Shown here in pieces: positions 42,937 through 51,725 of a DNA stretch of 64,000 nucleotides. The notes beneath the pieces are model-generated. The model saw nothing but the letters and a program-made list of their open reading frames with translations. It was not told the DNA's origin and ran no database searches. The stretch's first letter is position 1. The number at the start of each line of letters is the position of its first letter. The position numbers and the translations under genes were made by a program. This DNA is from Geodermatophilus pulveris (GTDB taxonomy: Bacteria > Actinomycetota > Actinomycetes > Mycobacteriales > Geodermatophilaceae), in NCBI RefSeq assembly GCF_900188375.1, contig NZ_FZOO01000003.1:62001-126000 (forward strand), in the 5' to 3' direction.

Positions 42937-44043
42937 ATGAGCGACGTCCTGCTGCCCGGCATCGCCGCCACCCGCGTGACCACCCCCCGGCTGGTCCAGA
43001 ACGTGCTGCACCCCGAGGGGACGGACCCGGCCGGTCCCGGCGAGGCCGTGCTGTTCGTCCACGGCAACGTCAGCTCGTCGCTGTTCTGGCAGCCGACCCT
43101 GCTCGCGCTGCACGAGACCGGCCGGGCGCGGCCGCTGGCGGTGGACCTGCGCGGGTACGGCGACACCGACCCCCTGCCGGTCGACGCCCGACGCGGGATG
43201 CGGGACTGGGCCGACGACCTGGCCGCGCTGGTGGACGCCCTCGGCCCGGAGCGAGTGCACCTGGTCGGCTGGAGCATGGGCGGCGGCGTCGTGCTGCAGT
43301 ACCTGCTGGACGCGCCGGCGCGGGTGGCCTCGGTGGCGCTGGTGGCGCCGGTCTCGCCGTACGGCTTCGGCGGGACGGCGGGCCCGGACGGGCGGCGGCT
43401 CGCCGAGGACGGCGCCGGGTCCGGCGCGGGTGCGGCCAACCCGGTGTTCGTCGCCGCCCTCGCCGCGGGGGACACCACCGCGGACAGCCCCGCCAGCCCC
43501 CGGTCGGTGCTGCGCGCCTTCTACGTGGCGCCCGGCTCGCTGCCGCTGGACCCCCGGCTGGAGGACGTCTACGTCGCGGCGATGCTGTCCACCCGCACCG
43601 GGGAGGACCACTACCCCGGGGAGGCGGCCACCTCGGCCACCTGGCCGGGCGTCGCGCCGGGGCGGCGGGGCGTGCTGAACACCATGGCGCCGACCGTCTT
43701 CGACGTGTCGGGGGTCGCCGACCTGCCCGCCGGGCCGCCCGTGCTGTGGGTCCGGGGGGACGCCGACGCGATCGTCTCCGACGCGTCGCTGTTCGACCTG
43801 GCCCACCTCGGGTCCCTCGGCGCGGTGCCGGGCTGGCCGGGTGCCGACGCCTTCCCGGTCCAGCCGATGGTGACCCAGACCCGCGCCGTCCTGGACCGCT
43901 ACGCCGCCGGCGGCGGCCACTACCGCGAGGTCGTGCTGCCCGGCGTCGGCCACTCCCCGCACGTCGAGCGGCCGCAGGAGTTCGTCGTGGCACTCCTCGA
44001 GCACCTCGACGTCGCGGTCGGCCGGCCGGCCGGCCTCGGCTGA
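42937..44043 (+). CDS. Alpha/beta hydrolase
   Basis: 368 residues. [13 protein letters not shown] gives the oxyanion hole, GWSMGG the nucleophile elbow with catalytic serine, and [17 protein letters not shown] the histidine; [13 protein letters not shown] carries the acid. It is longer than a minimal hydrolase because of a large lid insertion near 160-260. It could be an esterase, lactonase or epoxide hydrolase; the substrate is unknown. A TAGCGT -10 (42905) and GAGGAG before ATG 42937 define the start. It converges with dapD. Confidence 0.88.
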   Translation: MSDVLLPGIAATRVTTPRLVQNVLHPEGTDPAGPGEAVLFVHGNVSSSLFWQPTLLALHETGRARPLAVDLRGYGDTDPLPVDARRGMRDWADDLAALVDALGPERVHLVGWSMGGGVVLQYLLDAPARVASVALVAPVSPYGFGGTAGPDGRRLAEDGAGSGAGAANPVFVAALAAGDTTADSPASPRSVLRAFYVAPGSLPLDPRLEDVYVAAMLSTRTGEDHYPGEAATSATWPGVAPGRRGVLNTMAPTVFDVSGVADLPAGPPVLWVRGDADAIVSDASLFDLAHLGSLGAVPGWPGADAFPVQPMVTQTRAVLDRYAAGGGHYREVVLPGVGHSPHVERPQEFVVALLEHLDVAVGRPAGLG

Positions 44044-44062
44044 GGCAGGACGGGGTCCGCCG

Positions 44063-45037
44063 TCAGTTGGCGTGCAGCGCGGCGTTCAGCTCGCCCCAGG
44101 TGCCGGTGCGGGGCAGCGCCTCCAGCGCGCCGGACACCGAGTTGCGGCGGAACAGCAGCCCGTCGCGGCCGGAGAGCTCCGCGGCCTTGACCACCGAGCC
44201 GTCGGGCAGGGTCACGCGGGCGCCGGCGGTGACGTAGCAGCCGGCCTCGACCACGCAGTGGTCGCCGAGGGAGATGCCGATGCCGGCGTTGGCGCCCAGC
44301 AGGCAGCCCGAGCCGATCGACACGACCTCCCGGCCGCCGCCGGACAGCGTGCCCATGATCGAGGCGCCGCCGCCGATGTCGCTGTCGGCGCCGACCACCA
44401 CGCCGGCGCTGATCCGGCCCTCGACCATCGACGGGCCCAGGGTGCCGGCGTTGTAGTTGACGAAGCCCTCGTGCATGACCGTCGTGCCCTCGGCGAGGTG
44501 CGCGCCCAGCCGCACCCGGTCGCCGTCGGCGACGCGGACGCCGGAGGGGATGACGTAGTCGACCATCCGCGGGAACTTGTCGACGCCGTGCACGGTGACC
44601 TGGCCGTGCGCGGCGCGCAGCCGGTGCGGGTTGTACGTCGCCGCCTCCACCGGGCCGATGCTGGTCCAGGCGACGTTGGCCAGCAGGCCGAAGACGCCGT
44701 CCATGCTGATGCTGCGCGGCGTGACCAGCCGGTGGGACAGCAGGTGCAGCCGCAGCCACACGTCGGGGGCGTCGGCCGGGGGGGCCGACAGGTCGGCGAT
44801 CACCGTCCGGACGGCGACCACCTCGACGCCGCGGGACTCGTCGCTGCGCACCAGGCCGCCGTAGTCCGGGCCCAGCTCCCCGGACAGCTCCAGCGCGCCG
44901 AGCCTGGTCGTGCCGCTGCGGGCGCCCTCGGGCGCGCCGAGCCGGGGCTCGGGGTACCAGGTGTCGAGCACCGTGCCCGCGCGGGTCACGGTGGCCAGAC
45001 CGGCGGCGACGGCGGAGCGCGGGGCGGGGGCGGTCAC
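44063..45037 (-). CDS. dapD: Tetrahydrodipicolinate N-succinyltransferase
   Basis: 324 residues from GTG 45037. It adds a succinyl group to tetrahydrodipicolinate, the entry to the succinylase branch of lysine/DAP synthesis. The C-terminal half is a left-handed beta helix with hexapeptide repeats ([40 protein letters not shown]). This is the actinobacterial DapD type (Rv1201c). It is divergent from dapE, the later enzyme of the branch; the 153 bases between them hold both promoters. Confidence 0.95.
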   Translation of the reverse strand: MTAPAPRSAVAAGLATVTRAGTVLDTWYPEPRLGAPEGARSGTTRLGALELSGELGPDYGGLVRSDESRGVEVVAVRTVIADLSAPPADAPDVWLRLHLLSHRLVTPRSISMDGVFGLLANVAWTSIGPVEAATYNPHRLRAAHGQVTVHGVDKFPRMVDYVIPSGVRVADGDRVRLGAHLAEGTTVMHEGFVNYNAGTLGPSMVEGRISAGVVVGADSDIGGGASIMGTLSGGGREVVSIGSGCLLGANAGIGISLGDHCVVEAGCYVTAGARVTLPDGSVVKAAELSGRDGLLFRRNSVSGALEALPRTGTWGELNAALHAN

Positions 45038-45176
45038 GCCGCCGACGCTACCCAGCGCCGCTCGCGCGCCCCCGCGGTGGTCCGGGACCGGACCGGGGAG
45101 CACCTGGCCGGGTGGACGGCGCGCGACGGGACGGGGCCGCTGGCGCGCTGCGTCGGCCCGGCGCGAGGCGCGCCCG

Positions 45177-45182
45177 TAGGCT
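45177..45182 (+). promoter_or_regulatory. Leaderless-type -10 before dapE
   Basis: TAGGCT ends eight bases before GTG 45191, with no ribosome binding site between. Confidence 0.5.
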
Positions 45183-45190
45183 CGGGCGTC

Positions 45191-46303
45191 GTGAGTGCCC
45201 CGACCGCGCTGGACCCCACCGCCGACGTCCTCTCGCTCACCCGCGCGCTGGTCGACGCGCCGTCGGTGTCGGGCAGCGAGGGCCCGCTGGCCGACGCGGT
45301 CGAGGCGGCGCTGCGGGCGCTCGGCGGCCTGGAGGTCGAGCGGGTCGGTGACGCCGTCCTCGCCCGGACCGGCCTGGGCCTGCCCACCCGCGTCGTCCTG
45401 GCCGGCCACCTGGACACCGTGCCGATCGCCGGCAACGTGCCCAGCCGGCTCGACGAGGACGCCGGCCTGCTCTACGGCTGCGGCACCAGCGACATGAAGG
45501 CCGGCGACGCGGTGATGCTGCGGCTGGCCGGGCGCTTCGGCGTCCCCGGCGCCCGGCCGGCCCACGACCTGACCTTCGTCTTCTACGACAACGAGGAGGT
45601 CGAGTCGGCCCGCAACGGCCTGGGCCGGGTGGCCCGGGAGCGCCGCGGCTGGCTCTACGGCGACCTGGCGGTGCTGCTCGAGCCCACGGACGGCGAGATC
45701 GAGGCCGGCTGCCAGGGCACGCTGCGCGCCCGGCTGGAGACGACCGGCCGGCGCGCCCACAGCGCGCGCAGCTGGCTGGGCGTCAACGCCGTCCACGCCC
45801 TCGCCGGGCCGCTGGCCACCCTGGCCGCCTACCGGGCGCGCGAGGTGGAAATCGACGGCTGCCGCTACCGCGAGGGCCTCAACGCCGTCGGCATCAGCGG
45901 GGGCGTGGCCGGCAACGTCATCCCCGACGAGGCCGCGCTCACGGTGAACTTCCGCTACGCGCCGGACCGCGACGAGGACGCCGCCGAGGCGCACGTCCGC
46001 GAGGTCTTCGCCGAGGCGATCGCCACCGGGGCCACCCTCACCGTCACCGACAACGCCGGCGGGGCGCTGCCCGGCCTGGCCGAGCCCGCGGCGGCGGCCT
46101 TCGTCGCCGCCGTCGGCCGCCCGGCCCGGGCCAAGCTCGGCTGGACCGACGTCGCCCGGTTCGCCGCCTTCGGCATCCCCGCGGTCAACTACGGCCCCGG
46201 CGACCCGCAGCTGGCCCACACCCGCGACGAGCACGTGCGCGTCGACCGGCTGCAGCCGGCCGAGGACGCCCTCGCCGCCTACCTCTCCGGCAGCACCGCA
46301 TGA
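45191..46303 (+). CDS. dapE: Succinyl-diaminopimelate desuccinylase
   Basis: 370 residues, M20 metallopeptidase family. It removes succinate to give LL-DAP. The zinc ligands and catalytic residues are in [38 protein letters not shown] (catalytic Glu pair) and the late [13 protein letters not shown]. The dimerisation domain is present (about residues 180-290). It uses a GTG start in a leaderless context. The LOG-like gene begins 10 bases after its stop, so the two are co-transcribed, as in M. tuberculosis Rv1202-Rv1205. Confidence 0.95.
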   Translation: MSAPTALDPTADVLSLTRALVDAPSVSGSEGPLADAVEAALRALGGLEVERVGDAVLARTGLGLPTRVVLAGHLDTVPIAGNVPSRLDEDAGLLYGCGTSDMKAGDAVMLRLAGRFGVPGARPAHDLTFVFYDNEEVESARNGLGRVARERRGWLYGDLAVLLEPTDGEIEAGCQGTLRARLETTGRRAHSARSWLGVNAVHALAGPLATLAAYRAREVEIDGCRYREGLNAVGISGGVAGNVIPDEAALTVNFRYAPDRDEDAAEAHVREVFAEAIATGATLTVTDNAGGALPGLAEPAAAAFVAAVGRPARAKLGWTDVARFAAFGIPAVNYGPGDPQLAHTRDEHVRVDRLQPAEDALAAYLSGSTA

Positions 46304-46313
46304 GGAGCACCGC

Positions 46314-47153
<840 letters not shown>

Positions 47154-47160
47154 GGACAGC

Positions 47161-47207
47161 CGAGGGAGCATCGCAGCGAGCGCCAGCGAGCGAGGAGCGG
47201 ACCGCGG
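47161..47207 (+). repeat. Short GCGAGCG-type intergenic repeat
   Basis: Two direct copies of AGCGAGCG (47175 and 47185) within a purine/GC pattern that is common between genes in high-GC actinobacteria. It lies between the LOG gene and the DivIVA-like gene. No function is proposed. Confidence 0.35.
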
Positions 47208-47237
47208 CGCGCAGTCACGCCGTGGGGAGGGCCTGAG

Positions 47238-47612
47238 GTGCTCGACGCGGTCGCCGCCGTCCTCACCGTGCTGGTCGTGGGGGCGCTGCTGTTCCTCGGC
47301 GGCTCGGTGCTGCTCGGCCGCGGCGAGGCCGCTCCGCCGGCCGACCCGGACCGCTCGCCGCTCGAGCTGCCGGTCGACCGGCCGGTCACCGCCGACGACG
47401 TCCGCGGGGTGCGCCTGTCGGTGACCGTCCGGGGCTACCGGATGACCGAGGTCGACTGGCTGCTGGAGGAGCTGGCCCGCGCGCTCGAGGAGCGCGACGG
47501 GGAGGTCGCGGCGCTGCGCGCCCGGCTGCAGGACACCGGGCGCGCGGCGCCCGGTGCGGAGGACGCGCCGTCCGTCCGGGCGGGCGGGAACGGGAGTCAC
47601 GGGGATGCCTGA
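47238..47612 (+). CDS. DivIVA-domain membrane protein
   Basis: 124 residues. An N-terminal helix (VLDAVAAVLTVLVVGALLFL) anchors it. VTADDVRGVRLSVTVRGYRM followed by EVDWLLEELARALEERD is the DivIVA-like motif and the start of a short coiled coil. It corresponds to Rv1209 in position and size. A role in polar growth or in wall-linked complexes is likely, by family. Its last bases overlap the next gene (ATGCCTGA). Confidence 0.85.
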   Translation: MLDAVAAVLTVLVVGALLFLGGSVLLGRGEAAPPADPDRSPLELPVDRPVTADDVRGVRLSVTVRGYRMTEVDWLLEELARALEERDGEVAALRARLQDTGRAAPGAEDAPSVRAGGNGSHGDA

Positions 47613-48063
47613 ACTACGCGTGTCGGTCGACGTCGAGGCGCCGGTGCCACAGGTGTGGCGCGCGCTGGTCGACTGGGAGCGGCAGGGGGAGTGGATGCCG
47701 CTGACCGACGTCCGGGTCGTCGGCGGGGACCCGCACGGCGTCGGTGGCCGGATCGAGGCGCGCACCGGCATCCCGACCGGGGACGGCCGGCACGCCGGGC
47801 TGCTGGACACCCTGGAGATCACCGGCTGGCACCCGCCGCGCCGGGTCGACGTGCTGCACACCGGCCGGGTGGTGCGCGGCCCCGGCGTGTTCGAGGTGGT
47901 GCCCCGCAACGCGGGCGCCACGGTGGTGTGGACCGAGTACCTCGACCTGCCGCTGGGCGCCCTCGGCCGGGCGGCCTGGCCGCTGGTGCGCCCGTTGGCC
48001 GGCTACGCCCTGCACCTCGGGCTCGGCCGGTTCCGCGACTTCGCCCGCCGCTACCCGAACTGA
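47605..48063 (+). CDS. SRPBCC-family protein
   Basis: 152 residues from ATG 47605. The START-like pattern is clear: VSVDVEAPVPQVWRALVDWE, WMPLTDVRVVGGDPHGVGG, HPPRRVDVLHTGRVVRGPG and a long C-terminal helix. These proteins bind hydrophobic ligands or act as cyclases; the ligand is not known. It overlaps the DivIVA-like gene by eight bases. In M. tuberculosis this part of the cluster holds other genes. A second SRPBCC-like domain occurs in the Nudix fusion at 23.6 kb, but the two are not obvious duplicates. Confidence 0.88.
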   Translation: MPELRVSVDVEAPVPQVWRALVDWERQGEWMPLTDVRVVGGDPHGVGGRIEARTGIPTGDGRHAGLLDTLEITGWHPPRRVDVLHTGRVVRGPGVFEVVPRNAGATVVWTEYLDLPLGALGRAAWPLVRPLAGYALHLGLGRFRDFARRYPN

Positions 48064-48083
48064 CCGGCCGTGGGCTCCTCGGC

Positions 48084-48494
48084 ATGTCGACCGCGCCGGC
48101 CCCACAGCCCGCGCCGATGACCGCCGAGCAGCTGTTCGAGCTGCGCGACGACGGTCTGCGGCACGAGCTCGTCGAGGGAGTCCTGCACACGATGGCACTC
48201 GCCTTCGTCCGCGCCGACCGGGTACCCGACGCCGACACGTCCGGCTTCCCGGCCCTCGCGCCCGACCTGGTGGTCGAGGTGGTCAGCCCGAGCGACCGCG
48301 CCACCCAGGTGACCGCCGAGGCCCTGGAGTGGCTCCACGCCGGGGTGCGGCTGGTCTGGGTGGTCGACCCGGAGACCCGCACGGTCACCGCGTACCGGCC
48401 GGACGGCGTACGCGTGCTCCGTGGCGAGGACACCCTCGACGGCGGGGACGTGCTGCCCGGGTCCGGCCTGCCGCTGGCCGAGCTCCGGGGCTGA
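48084..48494 (+). CDS. Uma2-family nuclease fold protein with internal deletion
   Basis: 136 residues, about 55-65 shorter than usual Uma2 proteins. The N-terminal MTAEQLFELRDDGLRHELVE and C-terminal APDLVVEVVSPSDRATQVTA with WLHAGVRLVWVVDPETRTV are typical. The expected middle part, with the conserved histidine segment and the PDV motif carrying a catalytic aspartate, is missing: the text jumps from GVLHTM to ALAFVRADRVPD. The reading frame is intact, so a product could be made, but nuclease activity is unlikely. Best seen as a decaying gene. Confidence 0.75.
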   Translation: MSTAPAPQPAPMTAEQLFELRDDGLRHELVEGVLHTMALAFVRADRVPDADTSGFPALAPDLVVEVVSPSDRATQVTAEALEWLHAGVRLVWVVDPETRTVTAYRPDGVRVLRGEDTLDGGDVLPGSGLPLAELRG

Positions 48495-48500
48495 GCCGGT

Positions 48501-48684
48501 TCAGGGCCGCGCGGAGCGGGTGGAGGCCAGCGCCTCGCGGGCCAGCGGCAGGTCGGTGGCCGGCTCGCCGCCGGTCAGGGCCACCCACTCGCGGCAGGGG
48601 CGCCCCCGGCCGTGTCCGGCGGGTCACGCCCGGCTCCCCGGCCAGGGCGTCGACGAGGGCGGTCAGGCGGGCGGCGGCGTCCAC
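48501..48684 (-). pseudogene. Frameshifted remnant of a small unknown gene
   Basis: GTG 48684 opens MDAAARLTALVDALAGEPGV; after about codon 24 the coding pattern moves to another frame and ends REWVALTGGEPATDLPLARE and ALASTRSARP at TGA 48501. Both parts have all G or C third positions. I read this as one small gene broken by a frameshift. No function is known. Confidence 0.35.
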
Positions 48685-48688
48685 GGGC

Positions 48689-49426
48689 TCATGCTGGCCG
48701 GGCCAGGGCCGCCGCGGGGGCCTGCGCGGCGCGGACCGCGGCCCGGCTGACGTACCAGCGCCGCCACAGCAGCGCCGCGGTCAGCAGGGTGACCACCGTG
48801 CCGCCGTCCCACATCAGCCGGGCGCCCTCCTCGGCGGCCCGCACCCCCTCCGGCGGGGCGGCGTACAGCACCTTGGCCAGCACGTCGTGCGCGGCCGCCC
48901 CAGCGGCGAGCGCGCCGGCGCGCACCCCGACGGAGCGGCGGTGCGGCGCCGGGTCGACGGCGAGCACCGCGGCGGTCGCCAGGTACCCGCTGACCAGCAC
49001 GTGCAGCGCCACCGCCGCGGCGGGCCCCGGCCGGTGGGCGAGGGCGGCGTGCAGGCCGGTGCCGTAGAGCAGCCACAGCCCGGCGGCGTTGGCCGGGACG
49101 GCGACCAGCGGGTCGGCGGCCCAGCGCAGCGGCGGGGTGCGCAGCAGCCGGGCCAGCCGCCGGGCCGCGGGGACCGGCAGCGCGCGCAGCGCCAGGGTGA
49201 CCGGGGCGGCCGGCACCAGCAGCAGCGGCGCCACCATGCCCAGCAGCAGGTGGCCGGCCATGTGCGTGCGCAGGTCGCCGTGGGCGGCGGACAGGACCGC
49301 GCCGGCACCGGCGGCGGCCAGCCCGGCCAGCCAGGACGCCGTCCGGAGCAGCGGCCAGGGCGTGCGCCCCGCAGCCGCGACGTACAGCGCCCCCGCGGCC
49401 AGCAGCGCGAGGACGACGGCGCTCAT
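48689..49426 (-). CDS. Cytochrome c oxidase assembly protein, CtaG type
   Basis: 245 residues with about seven helices. AHGDLRTHMAGHLLLGMVAPLLL carries the histidines of the caa3-CtaG family, and LHVLVSGYLATAAVLAVDPAPHRRS and AAHDVLAKVLYA follow. The protein helps insert copper or assemble the caa3-type oxidase. ATG 49426 overlaps the DUF2243 stop as ATGA. The two families nearly always occur side by side, so a joint role in oxidase assembly is likely. No oxidase subunit is in the window. Confidence 0.87.
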   Translation of the reverse strand: MSAVVLALLAAGALYVAAAGRTPWPLLRTASWLAGLAAAGAGAVLSAAHGDLRTHMAGHLLLGMVAPLLLVPAAPVTLALRALPVPAARRLARLLRTPPLRWAADPLVAVPANAAGLWLLYGTGLHAALAHRPGPAAAVALHVLVSGYLATAAVLAVDPAPHRRSVGVRAGALAAGAAAHDVLAKVLYAAPPEGVRAAEEGARLMWDGGTVVTLLTAALLWRRWYVSRAAVRAAQAPAAALARPA

Positions 49427-49878
49427 CGAGCCGGGCGCCGCCGGGCGCGCAGCAGCAGCGCCGCGCCGGCGGCCAGCAGCAGCACGGCGCTGCCGTTCCA
49501 CGCGACGTCGTAGCCGGTGAGGTCCACCCCGTACCGGACCTGGTGCACCCGCAGCACCTTGTGGTCGACCACGCCGTCGAACAGCTGGAAGGCCCCGGCG
49601 CCGAGCAGCACCATCGCCCACCACCGGCCGGCGTCGAAGGCGCCGCGGCGGCGCAGGTCGGCCAGCAGCGCCAGCCCGGCCACCACCGCCGACAGCGTGG
49701 CCGCGTGCAGCAGGCCGTCGGAGACCAGCCCGACGGTGCCGCCGGCGCGGTCGTAGAACATGTGCCAGGCCAGCAGCTGGTGGAAGACGATCTCGTCGAC
49801 CGAGCCCATCAGCCCGGCGCCGAGGAGCAGCCCCGAGGCCGCCAGCCGCCGTCCGGACGGGGGAGGGGCAGCGCGCAC
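49423..49878 (-). CDS. DUF2243 membrane protein
   Basis: 151 residues with four helices. GSVDEIVFHQLLAWHMFYDR at the first helix end and QLFDGVVDHKVLRVHQVRYG in the third are the conserved DUF2243 histidine motifs, which could bind haem or copper. It overlaps the CtaG-type gene and is probably translated with it. Function is unknown beyond that linkage. GTG 49878 is the likely start. It is divergent from the DMT exporter gene. Confidence 0.88.
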   Translation of the reverse strand: MRAAPPPSGRRLAASGLLLGAGLMGSVDEIVFHQLLAWHMFYDRAGGTVGLVSDGLLHAATLSAVVAGLALLADLRRRGAFDAGRWWAMVLLGAGAFQLFDGVVDHKVLRVHQVRYGVDLTGYDVAWNGSAVLLLAAGAALLLRARRRPAR

Positions 49879-49945
49879 CGTCCCGCGGTGCCCGGTGCGG
49901 GGGGCGGGAAACGCCCGGGCAGGATGGCGCCGTGCGAGGGCAGCG

Positions 49946-50851
49946 GTGAGCCGGCGGGGCTGGGTGCTCTTCCTCGCGATGTCGCTCGTGTGGGGCGTCC
50001 CCTACCTGCTCATCAAGGTCGCCGTCACCGACCTCGCCCCGGTGGTCGTCGTCTTCGGCCGGTGCCTGCTCGGCGCGGCGCTGCTGCTGCCCTGGACCGT
50101 CGCCCGCGGCCGGCTGCGCCCCGCGCTGCGGCGCTGGCGGCCGCTGCTGGCCTTCACCGTGCTGGAGATGACCGGCCCCTGGCTGCTGATCGCCTACGCC
50201 GAGCAGACCCTGTCCAGCTCGCTCACCGGCCTGCTCATCGCCGCGGTGCCGTTCGCCGCGGCGCTGGCCGGCCGGCTGAGCGGCGACCGGGAGCGGCTGG
50301 GCCCGGTGCGGCTGCTCGGCATGGGCCTGGGCGTGGCCGGCATCGCCCTGCTGCTCGGCCTGGACGTCGAGGCGGTCGCGCCCCTGCCGCTGCTGGCGAT
50401 CGCCCTGGTCGTCGTCGGGTACGCCACCGCGCCGCTGATCGTCACCCGGTCGCTGCCCGACGTGTCCGGCGTCGCCGCCAGCGCGGTGGCCCTCACGGTC
50501 ACCACCGTGGTCTACGCGCCGTTCGCCGTCCCGCGGCTGGGGCAGGCGGCGCGGGCGCCGTCGGACGCGCTGCTGGCCGTGCTCGTCCTCGGCGTGGTGT
50601 GCACGGCGCTGGCGCTGGCGCTGTTCTTCGCGCTCATCCGGGAGGTCGGCCCGCAGCGGGCGCTGGTCATCACCTTCCTCAACCCCGCGGTCGCGGTGCT
50701 GCTCGGCGTGCTGCTGCTCGACGAGCCGCTCACCCTGGGCCTGGCCGTCGGCCTCCCGGTCGTCGTGCTCGGGTGCGTGCTGGCCACCCGGCGTACCGCG
50801 CTCCGCCGCGCACCCGCCCGGGCGGGGGACGTCGACGTCGTCGTGCCCTGA
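49946..50851 (+). CDS. EamA-family DMT transporter
   Basis: 301 residues, ten helices, from GTG 49946. Two EamA repeats are visible: FLAMSLVWGVPYLLIKVAVT in the first and the ALALFFALIREVGPQRALVI region in the second, followed by NPAVAVLLGVLLLDEPLTLG, a strong family motif. These are drug/metabolite exporters or amino-acid exporters. The substrate cannot be chosen. It ends 30 bases before the tag gene. Confidence 0.92.
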   Translation: MSRRGWVLFLAMSLVWGVPYLLIKVAVTDLAPVVVVFGRCLLGAALLLPWTVARGRLRPALRRWRPLLAFTVLEMTGPWLLIAYAEQTLSSSLTGLLIAAVPFAAALAGRLSGDRERLGPVRLLGMGLGVAGIALLLGLDVEAVAPLPLLAIALVVVGYATAPLIVTRSLPDVSGVAASAVALTVTTVVYAPFAVPRLGQAARAPSDALLAVLVLGVVCTALALALFFALIREVGPQRALVITFLNPAVAVLLGVLLLDEPLTLGLAVGLPVVVLGCVLATRRTALRRAPARAGDVDVVVP

Positions 50852-50881
50852 ACCGTCGGCGGCCGCCGCTACCGTGCCCGC

Positions 50882-51433
50882 GTGGACGAGCGGACCCGCT
50901 GCGGGTGGGTGGGCGGCGCGCCGGAGTACGTGGCCTACCACGACGAGGAGTGGGGCACGCCGCTGCACGGCGACGACGCCCTGTTCGAGCGGCTCTGCCT
51001 CGAGGCGTTCCAGTCGGGGCTGTCCTGGCTGACCATCCTGCGCAAGCGCCCGGCCTTCCGCGCCGCCTTCGCCGGCTTCTCCATCGACGCGGTGGCGGCC
51101 TTCGGGCCCGAGGACGAGGCGCGGCTGCTCGCCGACGCCGGCATCGTCCGCAACCGGGCCAAGGTGGCGGCCGCGATCGGCAACGCCCGCGCCGCGCAGC
51201 GGGTGCCGGAGGGGCTGTCCGCGCTGCTGTGGTCCTTCGCGCCGGCCGGTCCGCGGCCCCGCCCGGCCACCCTCGCCGACGTCCCGGCCACCAGCCCGGA
51301 GTCGACGGCGATGGCCCGCGAGCTCAAGCGCCGCGGGTTCGTCTTCGTCGGCCCGACGACCGCCTACGCCCTCATGCAGGCCACCGGGATGGTCGACGAC
51401 CACGTGGCCTCGTGCTTTCGCGCGACCGGGTGA
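50882..51433 (+). CDS. tag: DNA-3-methyladenine glycosylase I
   Basis: 183 residues from GTG 50882. It removes 3-methyladenine from alkylated DNA. RCGWVGG, EYVAYHDEEWGTPLHGDDALF and CLEAFQSGLSWLTILRKR are the Tag signature. The zinc site uses the early Cys and His and the terminal DDHVASC His and Cys. TGLIRN-like GIVRNRAKV is also present. Location before the DUF3117 gene is as in M. tuberculosis Rv1210-Rv1211. Confidence 0.95.
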   Translation: MDERTRCGWVGGAPEYVAYHDEEWGTPLHGDDALFERLCLEAFQSGLSWLTILRKRPAFRAAFAGFSIDAVAAFGPEDEARLLADAGIVRNRAKVAAAIGNARAAQRVPEGLSALLWSFAPAGPRPRPATLADVPATSPESTAMARELKRRGFVFVGPTTAYALMQATGMVDDHVASCFRATG

Positions 51434-51557
51434 CGTCGCGCGGGTGGGCCCGGGTTGGACCTGCGCCGGGGATACGGGATCATTGGCCGGAGCTCACAGC
51501 TATCGACGACGCCGCGCGGCGGCCCACGGGCACGCGCGGCCGACGAAGGAGGCACGC

Positions 51558-51725
51558 ATGGCGGCCATGAAGCCGCGCACTGGTGAAGGTCCCCTCGAGG
51601 TCACCAAGGAGGGGCGCGGCCTGGTCATGCGGGTGCCGCTCGAGGGCGGCGGTCGCCTGGTCGTCGAGCTGTCGCCCGACGAGGCGGCGGCGCTCTCGGA
51701 GGCACTGAAGGGCGCGACCAGCTGA
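51558..51725 (+). CDS. DUF3117 small protein
   Basis: 55 residues from ATG 51558, with GAAGGAGG nine bases upstream. MAAMKPRTGEGPLEVTKEGR and GGGRLVVELSPDEAAALSEA identify DUF3117 (Rv1211 in M. tuberculosis, once described as calmodulin-like). It is highly conserved across actinobacteria and its role is unresolved. Its stop overlaps the likely CTG start of the aminopeptidase gene. Confidence 0.93.
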   Translation: MAAMKPRTGEGPLEVTKEGRGLVMRVPLEGGGRLVVELSPDEAAALSEALKGATS

